This document shows, piece by piece, positions 17,464-26,262 of a stretch of 64,000 nucleotides of DNA. The notes below the pieces were generated by a model. The model saw only the letters and a program-made list of their open reading frames with translations. It was not told where the DNA came from and searched no databases. The stretch's first letter is position 1. Every line of letters begins with the position of its first letter. The stretch lies in assembly GCA_004376375.1 (NCBI GenBank), contig SOJX01000061.1, forward strand, positions 1-64,000. Reading direction: 5' to 3'. The stretch comes from Planctomycetota bacterium (lineage in GTDB: Bacteria; Planctomycetota; E44-bin39). The translations under genes were made by a program, and so were the position numbers.

Positions 17464-18054
17464 ATGACGACTCCATTTACCCATGCCTTCGCCGGATTCG
17501 CGGCAGGGAAGATCTTTGCGCCGAAAAAAATGCCGGTTCGTTTCTGGGTGCTTTCGGCAATATGCCCGGTCGTTCCTGATATCGACGGCATCGGTCACAT
17601 GATGGGAGTGCCTTACGAGCACTTCTTCGGCCACAGAGGTTTTTTTCACTCTCCGTTTTTCGCACTGCTTGTCGGACTGGCCGTCACAGCGGTTTTTTTC
17701 AGCAAAGGTAGCGCTTTTTCAAAACGCTGGTGGCTGCTAGTTTTGTACTTCTTATTTATTACTGCAACTCACGGGATACTGGACGCAATGACCGACGGCG
17801 GTCTCGGAGTCGCTTTCCTTTCCCCGGTAAGCAATGCAAGATTTTTCCTGCCATTGCGCCCGTTTGCCGTCGGGCCGATCGGGATCATGGAGTTTTTAAA
17901 CCTTTGGGGCCTTTTCCTCGTAGTAAGCGAAATCTTCTTTATATTGGTTCCGGTGTCTTTCGCCTTCGTGCTGTCATATGTAATTCGGGCGATCATCCTT
18001 TCCCGCCGAGCGCGCCTGCATTCCCAAGCACAATCGAAAAACCATCAATCGTAA
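17464..18054 (+). CDS. YdjM/DUF457-type membrane-bound hydrolase-like protein (copy 2)
   Basis: 196 aa, same length as copy 1 and alignable throughout: THAFAGFAAGKIFAPKKMPVRFW, CPVVPDIDG, GHRGFFHSPFFALL and ATHGILDAMTDGG. The main differences are in the last third (periplasmic loop and final helix). It has lost one Asp of the PDFD motif (PDIDG) but keeps the other His/Asp positions. The duplication included the promoter, so both copies should be expressed independently. Confidence 0.8.
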   Translation: MTTPFTHAFAGFAAGKIFAPKKMPVRFWVLSAICPVVPDIDGIGHMMGVPYEHFFGHRGFFHSPFFALLVGLAVTAVFFSKGSAFSKRWWLLVLYFLFITATHGILDAMTDGGLGVAFLSPVSNARFFLPLRPFAVGPIGIMEFLNLWGLFLVVSEIFFILVPVSFAFVLSYVIRAIILSRRARLHSQAQSKNHQS

Positions 18055-18083
18055 ATCGAAAACGACCCGGGACCCGTTTTCCC

Positions 18084-18112
18084 TTGACTCGCCGCCCGGC
18101 CAAAGTTAAAAT
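18084..18112 (+). promoter_or_regulatory. Promoter of the dehydrogenase operon
   Basis: TTGACT (18084-18089), 17-base spacer, TAAAAT (18107-18112), preceded by the same GTTTTCCC block as the two upstream genes. Start codon at 18149 with a GGAG site, so this transcript has a normal leader. Confidence 0.65.
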
Positions 18113-18148
18113 CTTTTTCCCGGTTCACGACCATCCTGGAGAACTGCC

Positions 18149-18460
18149 GTGCGGATTGAAAAACATCCTATCCTCGACTTTGCCCGCGGGAAAAAAGTCA
18201 AGTTCACCTTCGACGGCAGGGAGATAACGGGCCACGAAGGCGAAACCATCACGGCCGCGCTCGTGGCCGCGGGCGTGCTCACGCTTTCGAAATCAATCAA
18301 GCTCGAGCGCCCACGCGGCTTTTTCTGCGGCATAGGAAGATGCTCGTCGTGCTACATGGTTGTAAACGGAGTCTCGAACGTCCGCGCCTGCGTCACGCCG
18401 CTTGAAAAGGGAATGGACGTCAATACCCAGGTCGGCCGCGGGGAGATCGCGTCATGCTAG
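18149..18460 (+). CDS. HcnA-type [2Fe-2S] subunit of an amino-acid/amine dehydrogenase
   Basis: 103 aa plant-type ferredoxin domain. Ligand cysteines are 60, 65, 68 and 81 (C-x4-C-x2-C-x12-C). Same size and fold as HcnA of hydrogen cyanide synthase and the small subunit of sarcosine, octopine and D-hydroxyproline dehydrogenases. It should pass electrons between the FAD subunits. GTG start with GGAG upstream. Its stop overlaps the start of the next gene by 7 bases, so translation is coupled. Confidence 0.88.
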   Translation: MRIEKHPILDFARGKKVKFTFDGREITGHEGETITAALVAAGVLTLSKSIKLERPRGFFCGIGRCSSCYMVVNGVSNVRACVTPLEKGMDVNTQVGRGEIASC

Positions 18461-20346
18461 AGACAGACGTCCTCATCATCGGAGGCGGGCCCGCAGGCAT
18501 GTGCGCGGCGATCGAGGCCGCAAAGCTCGGCGTGAAAACAACGGTCGTGGAAGACAAGGACCGCCTAGGCGGACAGCTCGTAAAGCAGACCCACCAGTTC
18601 TTCGGCTCTGAAAAACACCACGCAGGCGTGCGCGGAATCGACATCGGTGTCAAACTTGCAGGGGAATGTTCCGACCTCAAAGTTAATGCGCTTACCAACA
18701 CCACCTGCACGGGAATATTCGACGACGGCAGCGTGGGCTGCCTGCGCGGCGAAGAATTCTTCCTCATACACCCGAAGCGAATCGTAATAGCGACCGGCGC
18801 CTATGAAAACATGCTGCCGTTCCCCGACTGCGACCTCCCGGGCGTCTACGGTGCAGGCGGACTGCAGACGCTCATGAACGTCGACGGCGTCCTTCCGGGC
18901 AAGACATATCTCATGGTCGGGGCGGGAAACATCGGCCTTATCGTCTCGTACCAGCTCATGCAGGCGGGTGCGGAAGTCGTCGCCATCGTCGAGGCGCTCG
19001 ACCGCGTCGGCGGCTACGAGGTACACGCCGCCAAAGTAAAGCGCATGGGCGTACCGATATTTCTGCGCCACACCGTCACGCATGTTTCGGGAGACGGAAA
19101 AGTCGAACGGGCCACAATCTCGAAAATCGACGGCAGCTTCAAACCGGTTCCCGGAAGCGAATTCACCGTCTCCGTCGACGCGGTCTGCCTTGCGGTCGGC
19201 CTTTCTCCGCTTATCGAGCTTATTGCACAGGCCGGATGCGAGACGCGCTATATTCCCGAGTGCGCAGGCCACGTCGCCGTTCACGATTCCAACATGCGCA
19301 CCAGCCTGGAGCATATTTTCGTCGCGGGAGACGCGTCGGGAATCGAGGAAGCCTCGGCCGCAATGGTCGAAGGCAGAATCGCGGGCCTTCATGCCGCCCT
19401 CGATGTAACGCACGGCAAAGCGGATTCGAACGAACTGCTCCGCGAGTTCGACAGCCAGCTTGACGAACTGCGCACAGGTCCGTTCGGCCAGAAAGCGCGA
19501 CAGGGAAAATCCAAACTGTGGGGCCTCAAGCTCCCGCCTGATGAAGAGTTCGAGGAAGCACCGCCGATAATTCCTGAATCAGGAAAAAAACCGGTAATCG
19601 AGTGTCCCCAGAATATCCCCTGCAATCCTTGCGCGGTCTCGTGCCCGACGGAGTCCATCACCATCGGCGACAACATCACGAACTTTCCCGTGCTGGACCA
19701 GGGAACATGCAACGGCTGCGGCAACTGCGTAGCCGCGTGTCCGGGGCTGGCGGTTTTTCTGGTGAACAGGGATTACTCGGACAGGGAAGCGGAAATAACA
19801 ATCCCATGGGAACTCACGCCTCCTCCTGAAAAAGGCGATAAAGGTTACGCGCTCGACCGCACGGGCGTCGCGATATGCCCGGCGACTGTTACGAAAATCA
19901 GGCGAGTGAAAAAAATAGATAAAAAACGGCTTCTCGTTGCATTCACCGTGCCGCTCGACAAAGCTGACGAAGCGAGGCATTTCGTTATCGTCGAGCCGAA
20001 GGGCGCGGAAAAAATCGAAACCTTGCCGCCGGCCGACGACATCATCATCTGCCGCTGCGAGGACGTGACGCAGAAGGAAATCCTCGATTGCTTCAATTCA
20101 GGTTATAAGTCATTCGACGAGATAAAGCGTTACCTGCGCACCGGCATGGGACCGTGCCAGGGCAAAACGTGCCAGAGGCTGATACTCGGCATCCTTGCGC
20201 GCGAACTCAAAACCCACGTTTCAGAACTGGCGCCGCAGACGGTCCGCACGCCGATGAAGCCGACCGAGCTCGAGATTTACGCCAGCAGCAAGGAAATCGA
20301 GCCGTGGGATTTCGAGAACTGGCAACCGCCCGGCGGCGGGCATTAG
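18454..20346 (+). CDS. HcnB-type FAD subunit with inserted two-cluster ferredoxin
   Basis: 630 aa, longer than ordinary HcnB (about 470). Order: FAD-binding Rossmann fold (IIGGGPAGMCAA), second nucleotide site (VGAGNIGLI), and the disulfide-oxidoreductase-like C-terminal fold (FVAGDASGIEEASAAM). Then comes an inserted 4Fe-4S ferredoxin near residues 385-435 with two cysteine sets (C-x5-CNPC-x3-CP and CNGCGNC-x3-CP). Last is a BFD-like [2Fe-2S] domain (CRCEDV ... GMGPCQGKTC). The insertion suggests electrons leave to ferredoxin or another low-potential carrier instead of directly to quinone; that is inference. The substrate is unknown: proline, hydroxyproline, sarcosine or glycine are all possible. 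Confidence 0.9.
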   Translation: MLETDVLIIGGGPAGMCAAIEAAKLGVKTTVVEDKDRLGGQLVKQTHQFFGSEKHHAGVRGIDIGVKLAGECSDLKVNALTNTTCTGIFDDGSVGCLRGEEFFLIHPKRIVIATGAYENMLPFPDCDLPGVYGAGGLQTLMNVDGVLPGKTYLMVGAGNIGLIVSYQLMQAGAEVVAIVEALDRVGGYEVHAAKVKRMGVPIFLRHTVTHVSGDGKVERATISKIDGSFKPVPGSEFTVSVDAVCLAVGLSPLIELIAQAGCETRYIPECAGHVAVHDSNMRTSLEHIFVAGDASGIEEASAAMVEGRIAGLHAALDVTHGKADSNELLREFDSQLDELRTGPFGQKARQGKSKLWGLKLPPDEEFEEAPPIIPESGKKPVIECPQNIPCNPCAVSCPTESITIGDNITNFPVLDQGTCNGCGNCVAACPGLAVFLVNRDYSDREAEITIPWELTPPPEKGDKGYALDRTGVAICPATVTKIRRVKKIDKKRLLVAFTVPLDKADEARHFVIVEPKGAEKIETLPPADDIIICRCEDVTQKEILDCFNSGYKSFDEIKRYLRTGMGPCQGKTCQRLILGILARELKTHVSELAPQTVRTPMKPTELEIYASSKEIEPWDFENWQPPGGGH

Positions 20347-20364
20347 TTTTCGGGAGAATTATTG

Positions 20365-20877
20365 ATGAGTAATTCTCTAATTCTTTGTAATGGCATGGGA
20401 TGGTTTTTTTTCGGATGGTATTTTTTGATTGTACTGTTCTCTGAACTGATTGTTATTCTTTTACCTGTTTTTGTTTTAGGCACCGTAATAAGCGTATTTC
20501 TAAGCCTGAAATGGCTTAAAAGGTTTTACGAATTTCGGACAAGACCCGGGGCTTTTGGGCTGGGCGTATGCGCATTCCTGACAATTATCAGCGCAGCATT
20601 TCCGTGTGGGTTCTTCTACAAAACTCTGGAACCTGCATGGTTAATCGCTCTGTCCGTTTTTTCGAGTATCGTTATAACCGGATTGGCACATCTTGTAACA
20701 ATTACGTTGCTGGTCGATGAGACACAGGATTTGGATGTCTTGAAAATGTATGCTATTATTTCTGTTCCCGTACTTTTAAATCTGGTTTTATTGGTAGTGA
20801 TACCGATTATAACTGTGATGATTGTAATAGATAACTGGGTTGAATGGGTTGAGGATCTATCGCCAGCTTTTATATGA
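20365..20877 (+). CDS. AT-rich polytopic membrane protein inside the dehydrogenase operon
   Basis: 170 aa with about four long hydrophobic segments and few charged residues; GGGAG is 8 bases before ATG 20365. No family recognised. Its codons are clearly richer in A/T than both neighbours (TTT, ATT and TTA are frequent), and it separates two subunits that are normally adjacent, so it looks like a late insertion. It could be a transporter accessory or an unrelated passenger. Similar AT-rich membrane genes are at 23212 and 35487. Confidence 0.65.
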   Translation: MSNSLILCNGMGWFFFGWYFLIVLFSELIVILLPVFVLGTVISVFLSLKWLKRFYEFRTRPGAFGLGVCAFLTIISAAFPCGFFYKTLEPAWLIALSVFSSIVITGLAHLVTITLLVDETQDLDVLKMYAIISVPVLLNLVLLVVIPIITVMIVIDNWVEWVEDLSPAFI

Positions 20878-20898
20878 TCACAGAACCAGGATGCTGAC

Positions 20899-22050
20899 AT
20901 GCGCAAGACAGCAAAAGTCGTCATAATCGGGGCAGGTTGCACGGGCGCGGCGGCGGCGTACCAGCTTGCAGTGAAGCACGGCGAAAAAGACGTGGTCATG
21001 GTCGAAAAGGATTTCCTCGCCGCGGGCGCGACCGGGCGTTGCGGCGGCGGCATGCGCCAGCAATGGTCCACGCGCGGCAACATCCGCCTCGCGCAGCGCT
21101 CCATCTCGGCGTTCAAAAACTTCCAGGACGAGACCGGCCAGGACTGCGAGTTCTGGGAAGGCGGTTACCTGCTTCCGGCATGGAACGAGGAAATGGTCGA
21201 GCACCATCATACCAACATCAAACTCCAGAACGAGGAAAACGTACCGTCCCGTTTTGTCACGCCGGAAGAAATAAAAGACATAGCACCTATTCTTGATACT
21301 ACGCGCATGCTTGGTGGCGCATACTGCCCGACCGACGGGAAGGCTAACCCGTTCCTCGTCGTCAAAGGCTGGTGCGAGCGCGCGGCGGACGCGGGTGTTG
21401 AAATAAACGTCCGCACGGAAGTCACAGGATTCAAAACATCCGGCGATAAGGTCACCCACGTCGAAACCAGCCGCGGCACGATTGAATGTGAGTGCGTGAT
21501 AAACGCGGCCGGCGGGCACTCAGGTGTGATAGGAAAAATGCTGGGACTCGACCTCCCGGTAGCGCCCGAGCGGCACCAGATTCTTGTAACCGAACCGGTC
21601 AAACACTGCCACGACCCGATGGTAATCGACCTTCGCCACAACATTTACTTTTCACAGGCCAACCACGGCTCGTTCATAAGCGGCCACACCGACTACGGCG
21701 TGCAGTCGAGTTTCAACATCAGAAACAACTGGCAGTTCCCGATACAGCTTTCGCGGAAGCTGTGCTATCTCGCGCCTCCGCTCAAGCGGCTGAAGGTCGT
21801 CCGCATCTGGGCCGGCCTTTACACGATGACGCCGGACGCGCAGCCGATTATCGGCCCGACGCCGGAATACCCGAATTTCCTGAACGCGATCGGTTTTTCC
21901 GGCCACGGCTTCATGCTCTCGCCCGTAACGGGCACGATCCTCGCCGAGCTTATTACACAAGGCAAAGTCACCGTCTGCCCGATACAGGAATTCGATATCA
22001 GGCGCTTCAAAGACGGAACGGCGGGTACGCGTGAAGCGAATGTAGTCTGA
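20899..22050 (+). CDS. HcnC-type FAD-dependent amino acid/amine oxidoreductase subunit
   Basis: 383 aa DAO-family flavoprotein: IIGAGCTGAAAAYQLA (FAD dinucleotide motif), VEKDFLAAGATGRCGGGMRQQW, and the C-terminal GFSGHGFMLSPVTG substrate-domain signature. This is the catalytic beta subunit that oxidises the amine carbon; the HcnA/HcnB-like proteins upstream take the electrons. The start has few bases of leader after the AT-rich gene, with AGGATGCTGAC just upstream. Substrate cannot be read from sequence. Confidence 0.88.
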   Translation: MRKTAKVVIIGAGCTGAAAAYQLAVKHGEKDVVMVEKDFLAAGATGRCGGGMRQQWSTRGNIRLAQRSISAFKNFQDETGQDCEFWEGGYLLPAWNEEMVEHHHTNIKLQNEENVPSRFVTPEEIKDIAPILDTTRMLGGAYCPTDGKANPFLVVKGWCERAADAGVEINVRTEVTGFKTSGDKVTHVETSRGTIECECVINAAGGHSGVIGKMLGLDLPVAPERHQILVTEPVKHCHDPMVIDLRHNIYFSQANHGSFISGHTDYGVQSSFNIRNNWQFPIQLSRKLCYLAPPLKRLKVVRIWAGLYTMTPDAQPIIGPTPEYPNFLNAIGFSGHGFMLSPVTGTILAELITQGKVTVCPIQEFDIRRFKDGTAGTREANVV

Positions 22051-22126
22051 CGGATACATTGGTTATATTTAACTTGCGGAATTTTTCACTCGCAAATCGC
22101 CTGTTAACCATTAAAATAAAGTCACT

Positions 22127-23167
22127 ATGCCAGCTAACCCGCATATCCTGCTTCGCAATGTATCCTTCTTCATTCTCGCCATGCTCATTGCCACAAACGT
22201 GATTTTCTGGGGCGAGATTCCGGTACTTGGAATTGCAATCAGCAGCATCATCGGCGTGGTCTGTCTTTTCTTCGCCTCCGGGATAACGGTAAGGCGTTAT
22301 GCGCGCCTGACCGCGCCGTTTGCAATCTCGCCCGAGGACCGCGAGCGCGCAAAGGCGCTTCGCGAACGGATGCAGGCCAACCCGGAAGACCACGAGGCAA
22401 TGGCGGAGATTGCAAAACTTTTCGTATCGCACAACCGTCCTGCGGAGGCAATCGCCGCATGGTCCCAGGCGCTCAAGGTCCAGCCGAAAAACCCGGAATA
22501 TATCGCCGAGTACGCCAAAACGCTTTTGAGGGTTGGCAATCTCGCCGAGGCAAGAAAGAAAGCCGAAGCGGCGAGGCAGATAGACGCGGACAGCGACGAG
22601 GCGGTCGGCGTTCTCGCCTCTATCGCGCTTCTTACGGGCGAAACGGCCAAAGCCCGCTCGCTTGCGGAAACCCACCTGCGAAAGGAGCCGCATTCCTACG
22701 CCGCCCTGAACGCGCTCGGCAACATTGCAATCGCGCAATCGCGCACGCGGGAAGGCAAATCCGACCCCGACATGCTCAAGGAGGCGCTCGAGCGCTTTCT
22801 GCTTGCAACCGCGGTTCGCAAAAACGCCCACGAGGCACTGTTCAACCTCGGCTACACGTACAACCTGATTGGCCAGAAAAAACTCGCCCTGGATTATATA
22901 GACAAGGCGCTCGAAGTCGTTCCGCGCAACGTCCTTTACCTCAGGGCGCGTGAGGAGCTCACCAGGCGGACGTTTGAAAAATTCGCAATGATCTTTTTCG
23001 GCGTCGCGCTTGTCGGAACTATCGGGTGGGCCGTGTACGAGACCGGGCGTTACTTCTGGCAGGCAAACCCCACGGTCCAGTCGGGAATCGCATTCGGAAT
23101 AGTAATGCTGGTTGTGATCATATGGGCCGCAAGCCGCAGAAAAAAAACCGGCAAACAGAAAATCTGA
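22127..23167 (+). CDS. Membrane TPR protein
   Basis: 346 aa. Two N-terminal membrane helices (VSFFILAMLIATNVIFWG and AISSIIGVVCLFFASGI) and two near the C-terminus (IFFGVALVGTIGWAVY and IAFGIVMLVVIIWAA) flank about four TPR units (EAIAAWSQALKVQPKNPEYIAEYAKTLLRVGNLAEARKKAEAA and so on). A basic tail SRRKKTGKQKI follows. Likely a cytoplasmic or periplasmic scaffold; no catalytic motif. It stands 77 bases after the dehydrogenase operon, with an AT-rich gap that may hold a promoter. Confidence 0.8.
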   Translation: MPANPHILLRNVSFFILAMLIATNVIFWGEIPVLGIAISSIIGVVCLFFASGITVRRYARLTAPFAISPEDRERAKALRERMQANPEDHEAMAEIAKLFVSHNRPAEAIAAWSQALKVQPKNPEYIAEYAKTLLRVGNLAEARKKAEAARQIDADSDEAVGVLASIALLTGETAKARSLAETHLRKEPHSYAALNALGNIAIAQSRTREGKSDPDMLKEALERFLLATAVRKNAHEALFNLGYTYNLIGQKKLALDYIDKALEVVPRNVLYLRAREELTRRTFEKFAMIFFGVALVGTIGWAVYETGRYFWQANPTVQSGIAFGIVMLVVIIWAASRRKKTGKQKI

Positions 23168-23211
23168 GACCGTATCACTAACCTCTTCTCTGTTTCGAAT
23201 ATAACTTACTA

Positions 23212-23634
23212 ATGATTCGAAGCGACTTCCTAATATTCAATCTTATGCTTGCATATTGGTTTATGCCTGCATTTGTAGCCGGCGGCAGGTTTGCTGTATT
23301 CATTATGAAAGACAGGTATTCTATACCCAAAAAAAATACTATATTATCTCTAATCGGGGGTTTAGTTCTTTCCTACTGCGGCGCATTGATAGTATATCTC
23401 GTGGCATCACCGGGACTGGCTGTTATAAGCATTATTCCTTTTTCTGCAGCAGGTTCATTTGCAGGATTCTGGATGGCATCTACTTTTCACGAACCAGCGA
23501 ATTTCCCACGCCTGTTTAAAATCTCCTTTGCAGGTGTTGTGGCATTTTTTGCAGCTTTTCTTCCTGTAGCTGTATTAATGTACTTGCTTGGGAGCTTAAT
23601 TGGTATAACCCGCGGTCAACAATGGTGGTGGTAA
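23212..23634 (+). CDS. AT-rich small membrane protein
   Basis: 140 aa with four hydrophobic segments (FNLMLAYWFMPAFVAGGRFAVFIM, LIGGLVLSYCGALIVYLVA, VISIIPFSAAGSFAGFWMA and AGVVAFFAAFLPVAVLMYLL). AT-rich relative to its neighbours. No recognisable family and no clear ribosome site. Possibly a recent acquisition. Confidence 0.6.
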   Translation: MIRSDFLIFNLMLAYWFMPAFVAGGRFAVFIMKDRYSIPKKNTILSLIGGLVLSYCGALIVYLVASPGLAVISIIPFSAAGSFAGFWMASTFHEPANFPRLFKISFAGVVAFFAAFLPVAVLMYLLGSLIGITRGQQWWW

Positions 23635-23726
23635 TGGTTGGAAAATAAATCTCCTATCCCGCAGCGGGATGAATAGTTGCATCCTTTCGGCTTGATTTCC
23701 TTTCAAATGCGCGATATATTCCGGTA

Positions 23727-25607
23727 ATGATCAACGAGAACGAGCAAACCTTCGCCGATTTCGCCATCAAGTTCCATTTCTGCACCCAGCGGATGGTCGA
23801 CCAGGCGATTAATATAAAAGAAAACCACCGCCCCGATACTCCTCTCCCGATAATCCTGGTTGACGAAAACTTCCTCACCGACTCGGAATTCCTCAAGGTG
23901 CTGGAAGAAACCCTGCTCGTCCGCAAGGGCGAGGTCAAACACGCGCTCCAGCGGATGATTGACCTCAAACTCGCCGCGTTAGCGGTCGAGCTCGGCTACT
24001 GTCAGCGTGACGCGATTGCCGCCTGCATGCGCGAGCAGCTTCTTCGCGCCGCGGGTGGTAACTTCAACCGGCTCGTCGAGATCGCCGCCGAGTTCGGTGT
24101 GCTCGAAAGCGACGCGGCTCCGGAAGTGCTCAGGATATTCACCGATACGACTTTCGTCTGCCCGGGCTGTCTCGGCGTGCACGACATCGCCAAGAGGACC
24201 GGCGGGGGCGAACTGGTATGCGGCAGGTGCGGGCACATTATGACCGTGCCTTCCAAGACCGCCATTCCGCCGATGAAAGACCTGCACGGGGACGAACCCG
24301 AAGAAGTCCTGGCGGATGATGCCGGAACCGAACCGAGAATAAAGCAGGATACGAAAGAAGTCGCCAAACGTCCTTCAAGCGTATTGACGCCCGACCCGGG
24401 CGCAAAAAGGCCTTCAGCGGTGAGCGGGGTCATCGAGCGCGACCTTATGCCGGAAATGTCGCTCCCCGAGCGCCACGTCGGCCACGGACGGGCATCGGCC
24501 GAGGAAATAATCGCGCATACGAAAACCGAAGAGCGATACATTATAGTGCGGGAAGTCGGGCGAGGCGGCATGGGAATCGTTTTTGAAACCGTCGACCGCG
24601 ACCTGCGCCGCCGCGTCGCGATGAAAATTATCCACCCGGGCAAAAGCGCGGACCGAAACAAGGTAAAGCGCTTCCTCGAGGAAGCCCAGATTACCGGCCA
24701 GCTCGAGCATCCCAACATCATCCCGGTCCACGAGGTCGGAGTCAACCGCAAAGGCAACCTGTTTTTTACCATGAAACTCGTAGCCGGGAAATCGCTCGGG
24801 GACATCCTCGACGAATACAGGGCGGGTTCTGAAAAAATCCGGCGCGAATTCACCCGCCGCGACCTGCTCGGCATCTTCCAGCGCATCCTCGACGGTGTCG
24901 CGTTCGCGCACTCCCGCGGCGTTATCCACCGCGACCTGAAACCGACCAATATCATGATCGGGGAATACGGCGAAGTTCTCATAATGGACTGGGGGCTTGC
25001 GAAAGTTTTCGGCCACTCCGACACCCGCTCGTACACGGTCGAAGTCGGAGGCAAGACGGGCGCGCGGAGGAAGACCCGCCACGGCGCGGTCGTCGGGACG
25101 CCGGCGTACCTGCCTCCCGAGCAGGCCGCGGGCAAACCCGAAGACATGGACGAGCGCTCCGACGTCTACTCGCTCGGCGCAATATTATATGAACTCCTCA
25201 TCCTCACGCCGCCCTTCGACGCGGATACCGGAGACGAAATCATCAAGGCCGTGCTCACGGAGGAGGCGAAGCCGCCGAGCGAAATCGACAGCTCGGTCGC
25301 GCCCGAGCTCGAACATATCGCCATGAAATGCCTCAACAAGGACAAGCGCAAACGGTATCAGTCCGTCGCCGGCATCAGGCAGGACATCGACAGCTTCCTG
25401 GCCACGGGGCGAATCGACGAGTACCTTCGTCTTGAAATGCACCGGCGGCGCGAGCGCCAGGCCATCCAGCTCAGGACCGAAACCGGGGAGCCGTCCGAGA
25501 TCGCAAAAGTATTACGCGAATCCATCCGCGGGCCGCTCATCGTGGCGGTAATCGTGGTCATCGCGCTCGTCGCCGCACTTGTAATACTTGTATTGGCGTG
25601 GAAGTAA
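23727..25607 (+). CDS. Ser/Thr protein kinase with four-repeat/zinc-ribbon N-terminus and C-terminal anchor
   Basis: 626 aa. Residues 1-150 hold four short helical repeats (FADFAIKFHFCTQRMVDQAI, PLPIILVDENFLTDSEFL, KLAALAVELGYCQRDAI, LVEIAAEFGVLESDA), then a zinc ribbon CPGC...CGRC. This is the same module as the free proteins at 4773 and 6413. A polar linker leads to the kinase domain from about residue 270: GRGGMGIVF, lysine in AMKII, HRDLKPTNIM, MDWGLAK (Trp replaces Phe of DFG, common in planctomycete kinases) and GTPAYLPPEQ. The C-terminus has one membrane helix (LIVAVIVVIALVAALVILVLA), so the kinase is a tail-anchored inner-membrane protein with a cytoplasmic sensor. Confidence 0.9.
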   Translation: MINENEQTFADFAIKFHFCTQRMVDQAINIKENHRPDTPLPIILVDENFLTDSEFLKVLEETLLVRKGEVKHALQRMIDLKLAALAVELGYCQRDAIAACMREQLLRAAGGNFNRLVEIAAEFGVLESDAAPEVLRIFTDTTFVCPGCLGVHDIAKRTGGGELVCGRCGHIMTVPSKTAIPPMKDLHGDEPEEVLADDAGTEPRIKQDTKEVAKRPSSVLTPDPGAKRPSAVSGVIERDLMPEMSLPERHVGHGRASAEEIIAHTKTEERYIIVREVGRGGMGIVFETVDRDLRRRVAMKIIHPGKSADRNKVKRFLEEAQITGQLEHPNIIPVHEVGVNRKGNLFFTMKLVAGKSLGDILDEYRAGSEKIRREFTRRDLLGIFQRILDGVAFAHSRGVIHRDLKPTNIMIGEYGEVLIMDWGLAKVFGHSDTRSYTVEVGGKTGARRKTRHGAVVGTPAYLPPEQAAGKPEDMDERSDVYSLGAILYELLILTPPFDADTGDEIIKAVLTEEAKPPSEIDSSVAPELEHIAMKCLNKDKRKRYQSVAGIRQDIDSFLATGRIDEYLRLEMHRRRERQAIQLRTETGEPSEIAKVLRESIRGPLIVAVIVVIALVAALVILVLAWK

Positions 25608-25642
25608 AAATAAATGGAAAAATAGTAATCGGAAACACGTAA

Positions 25643-26242
25643 ATGAGCAGGGACGACCTTAATTCCATTCTGGCGAAAAAGCGAAGCCGCTGGGACCGCG
25701 ACCCTTCAACCCCTGAACGCAGCGGAAGGTTGCTCCGGATCGTACTCGGAATCGGCGTATCTATTATCATTGCCTTTGCACTCTACGTTGGCAAGACGAC
25801 CTTATGGCGGGCTTTCCTCGGTCACATTATCGTGTTCGCTCTCGTCGGGATAATCCTGCTTGGCGTTATAGTTTATTGGGTCATCTACGGTCTGTTTATC
25901 GTCAGGCCGCGCAGGAAACCAATAGAGAAAGCCTATATCCTGCTGAACCACGACAGAATCGAAGAATCCCTGGAGCTTTTCTCTTCGGTCGTCAAAAATT
26001 CCAAAGAGCCGAAACTGATACGCGTTGAAGCCTGCCTCGGCTGCACCATTTCAAGCATGCTAATGGAAGATATGGAGACGGCGCAGAAGTGGCGCAATCG
26101 GGCATTCCGGATTAATGCGCAGATGGCCGACGAGATTTACAGAGAGTTTGCGGTCGAGTTGAATATGGCTCTTGAGGAGCCGGGCGAGGCCGGAATGATC
26201 TCGACGGAAAAAGAATTCGGCTTCAAATCCGACGACGTGTGA
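25643..26242 (+). CDS. Membrane protein with TPR-like tail (paralogue 1)
   Basis: 199 aa. Two hydrophobic segments (residues 31-52 and 58-82) are followed by a soluble helical region: RPRRKPIEKAYILLNHDRIEESLELFSSVVKNSKEPKLIRVEACLGC. It aligns with the next gene over its whole length, so this is a tandem duplication. It begins 36 bases after the kinase and reads the same way; a partner or substrate role for the kinase is inference. Confidence 0.7.
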   Translation: MSRDDLNSILAKKRSRWDRDPSTPERSGRLLRIVLGIGVSIIIAFALYVGKTTLWRAFLGHIIVFALVGIILLGVIVYWVIYGLFIVRPRRKPIEKAYILLNHDRIEESLELFSSVVKNSKEPKLIRVEACLGCTISSMLMEDMETAQKWRNRAFRINAQMADEIYREFAVELNMALEEPGEAGMISTEKEFGFKSDDV

Positions 26243-26262
26243 AAAGGCTACGGAGAACATTA

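Noticed and set aside
24002..25147. 381-codon antisense frame within the kinase
   Set aside because: Kinase motifs on the sense strand leave no doubt.
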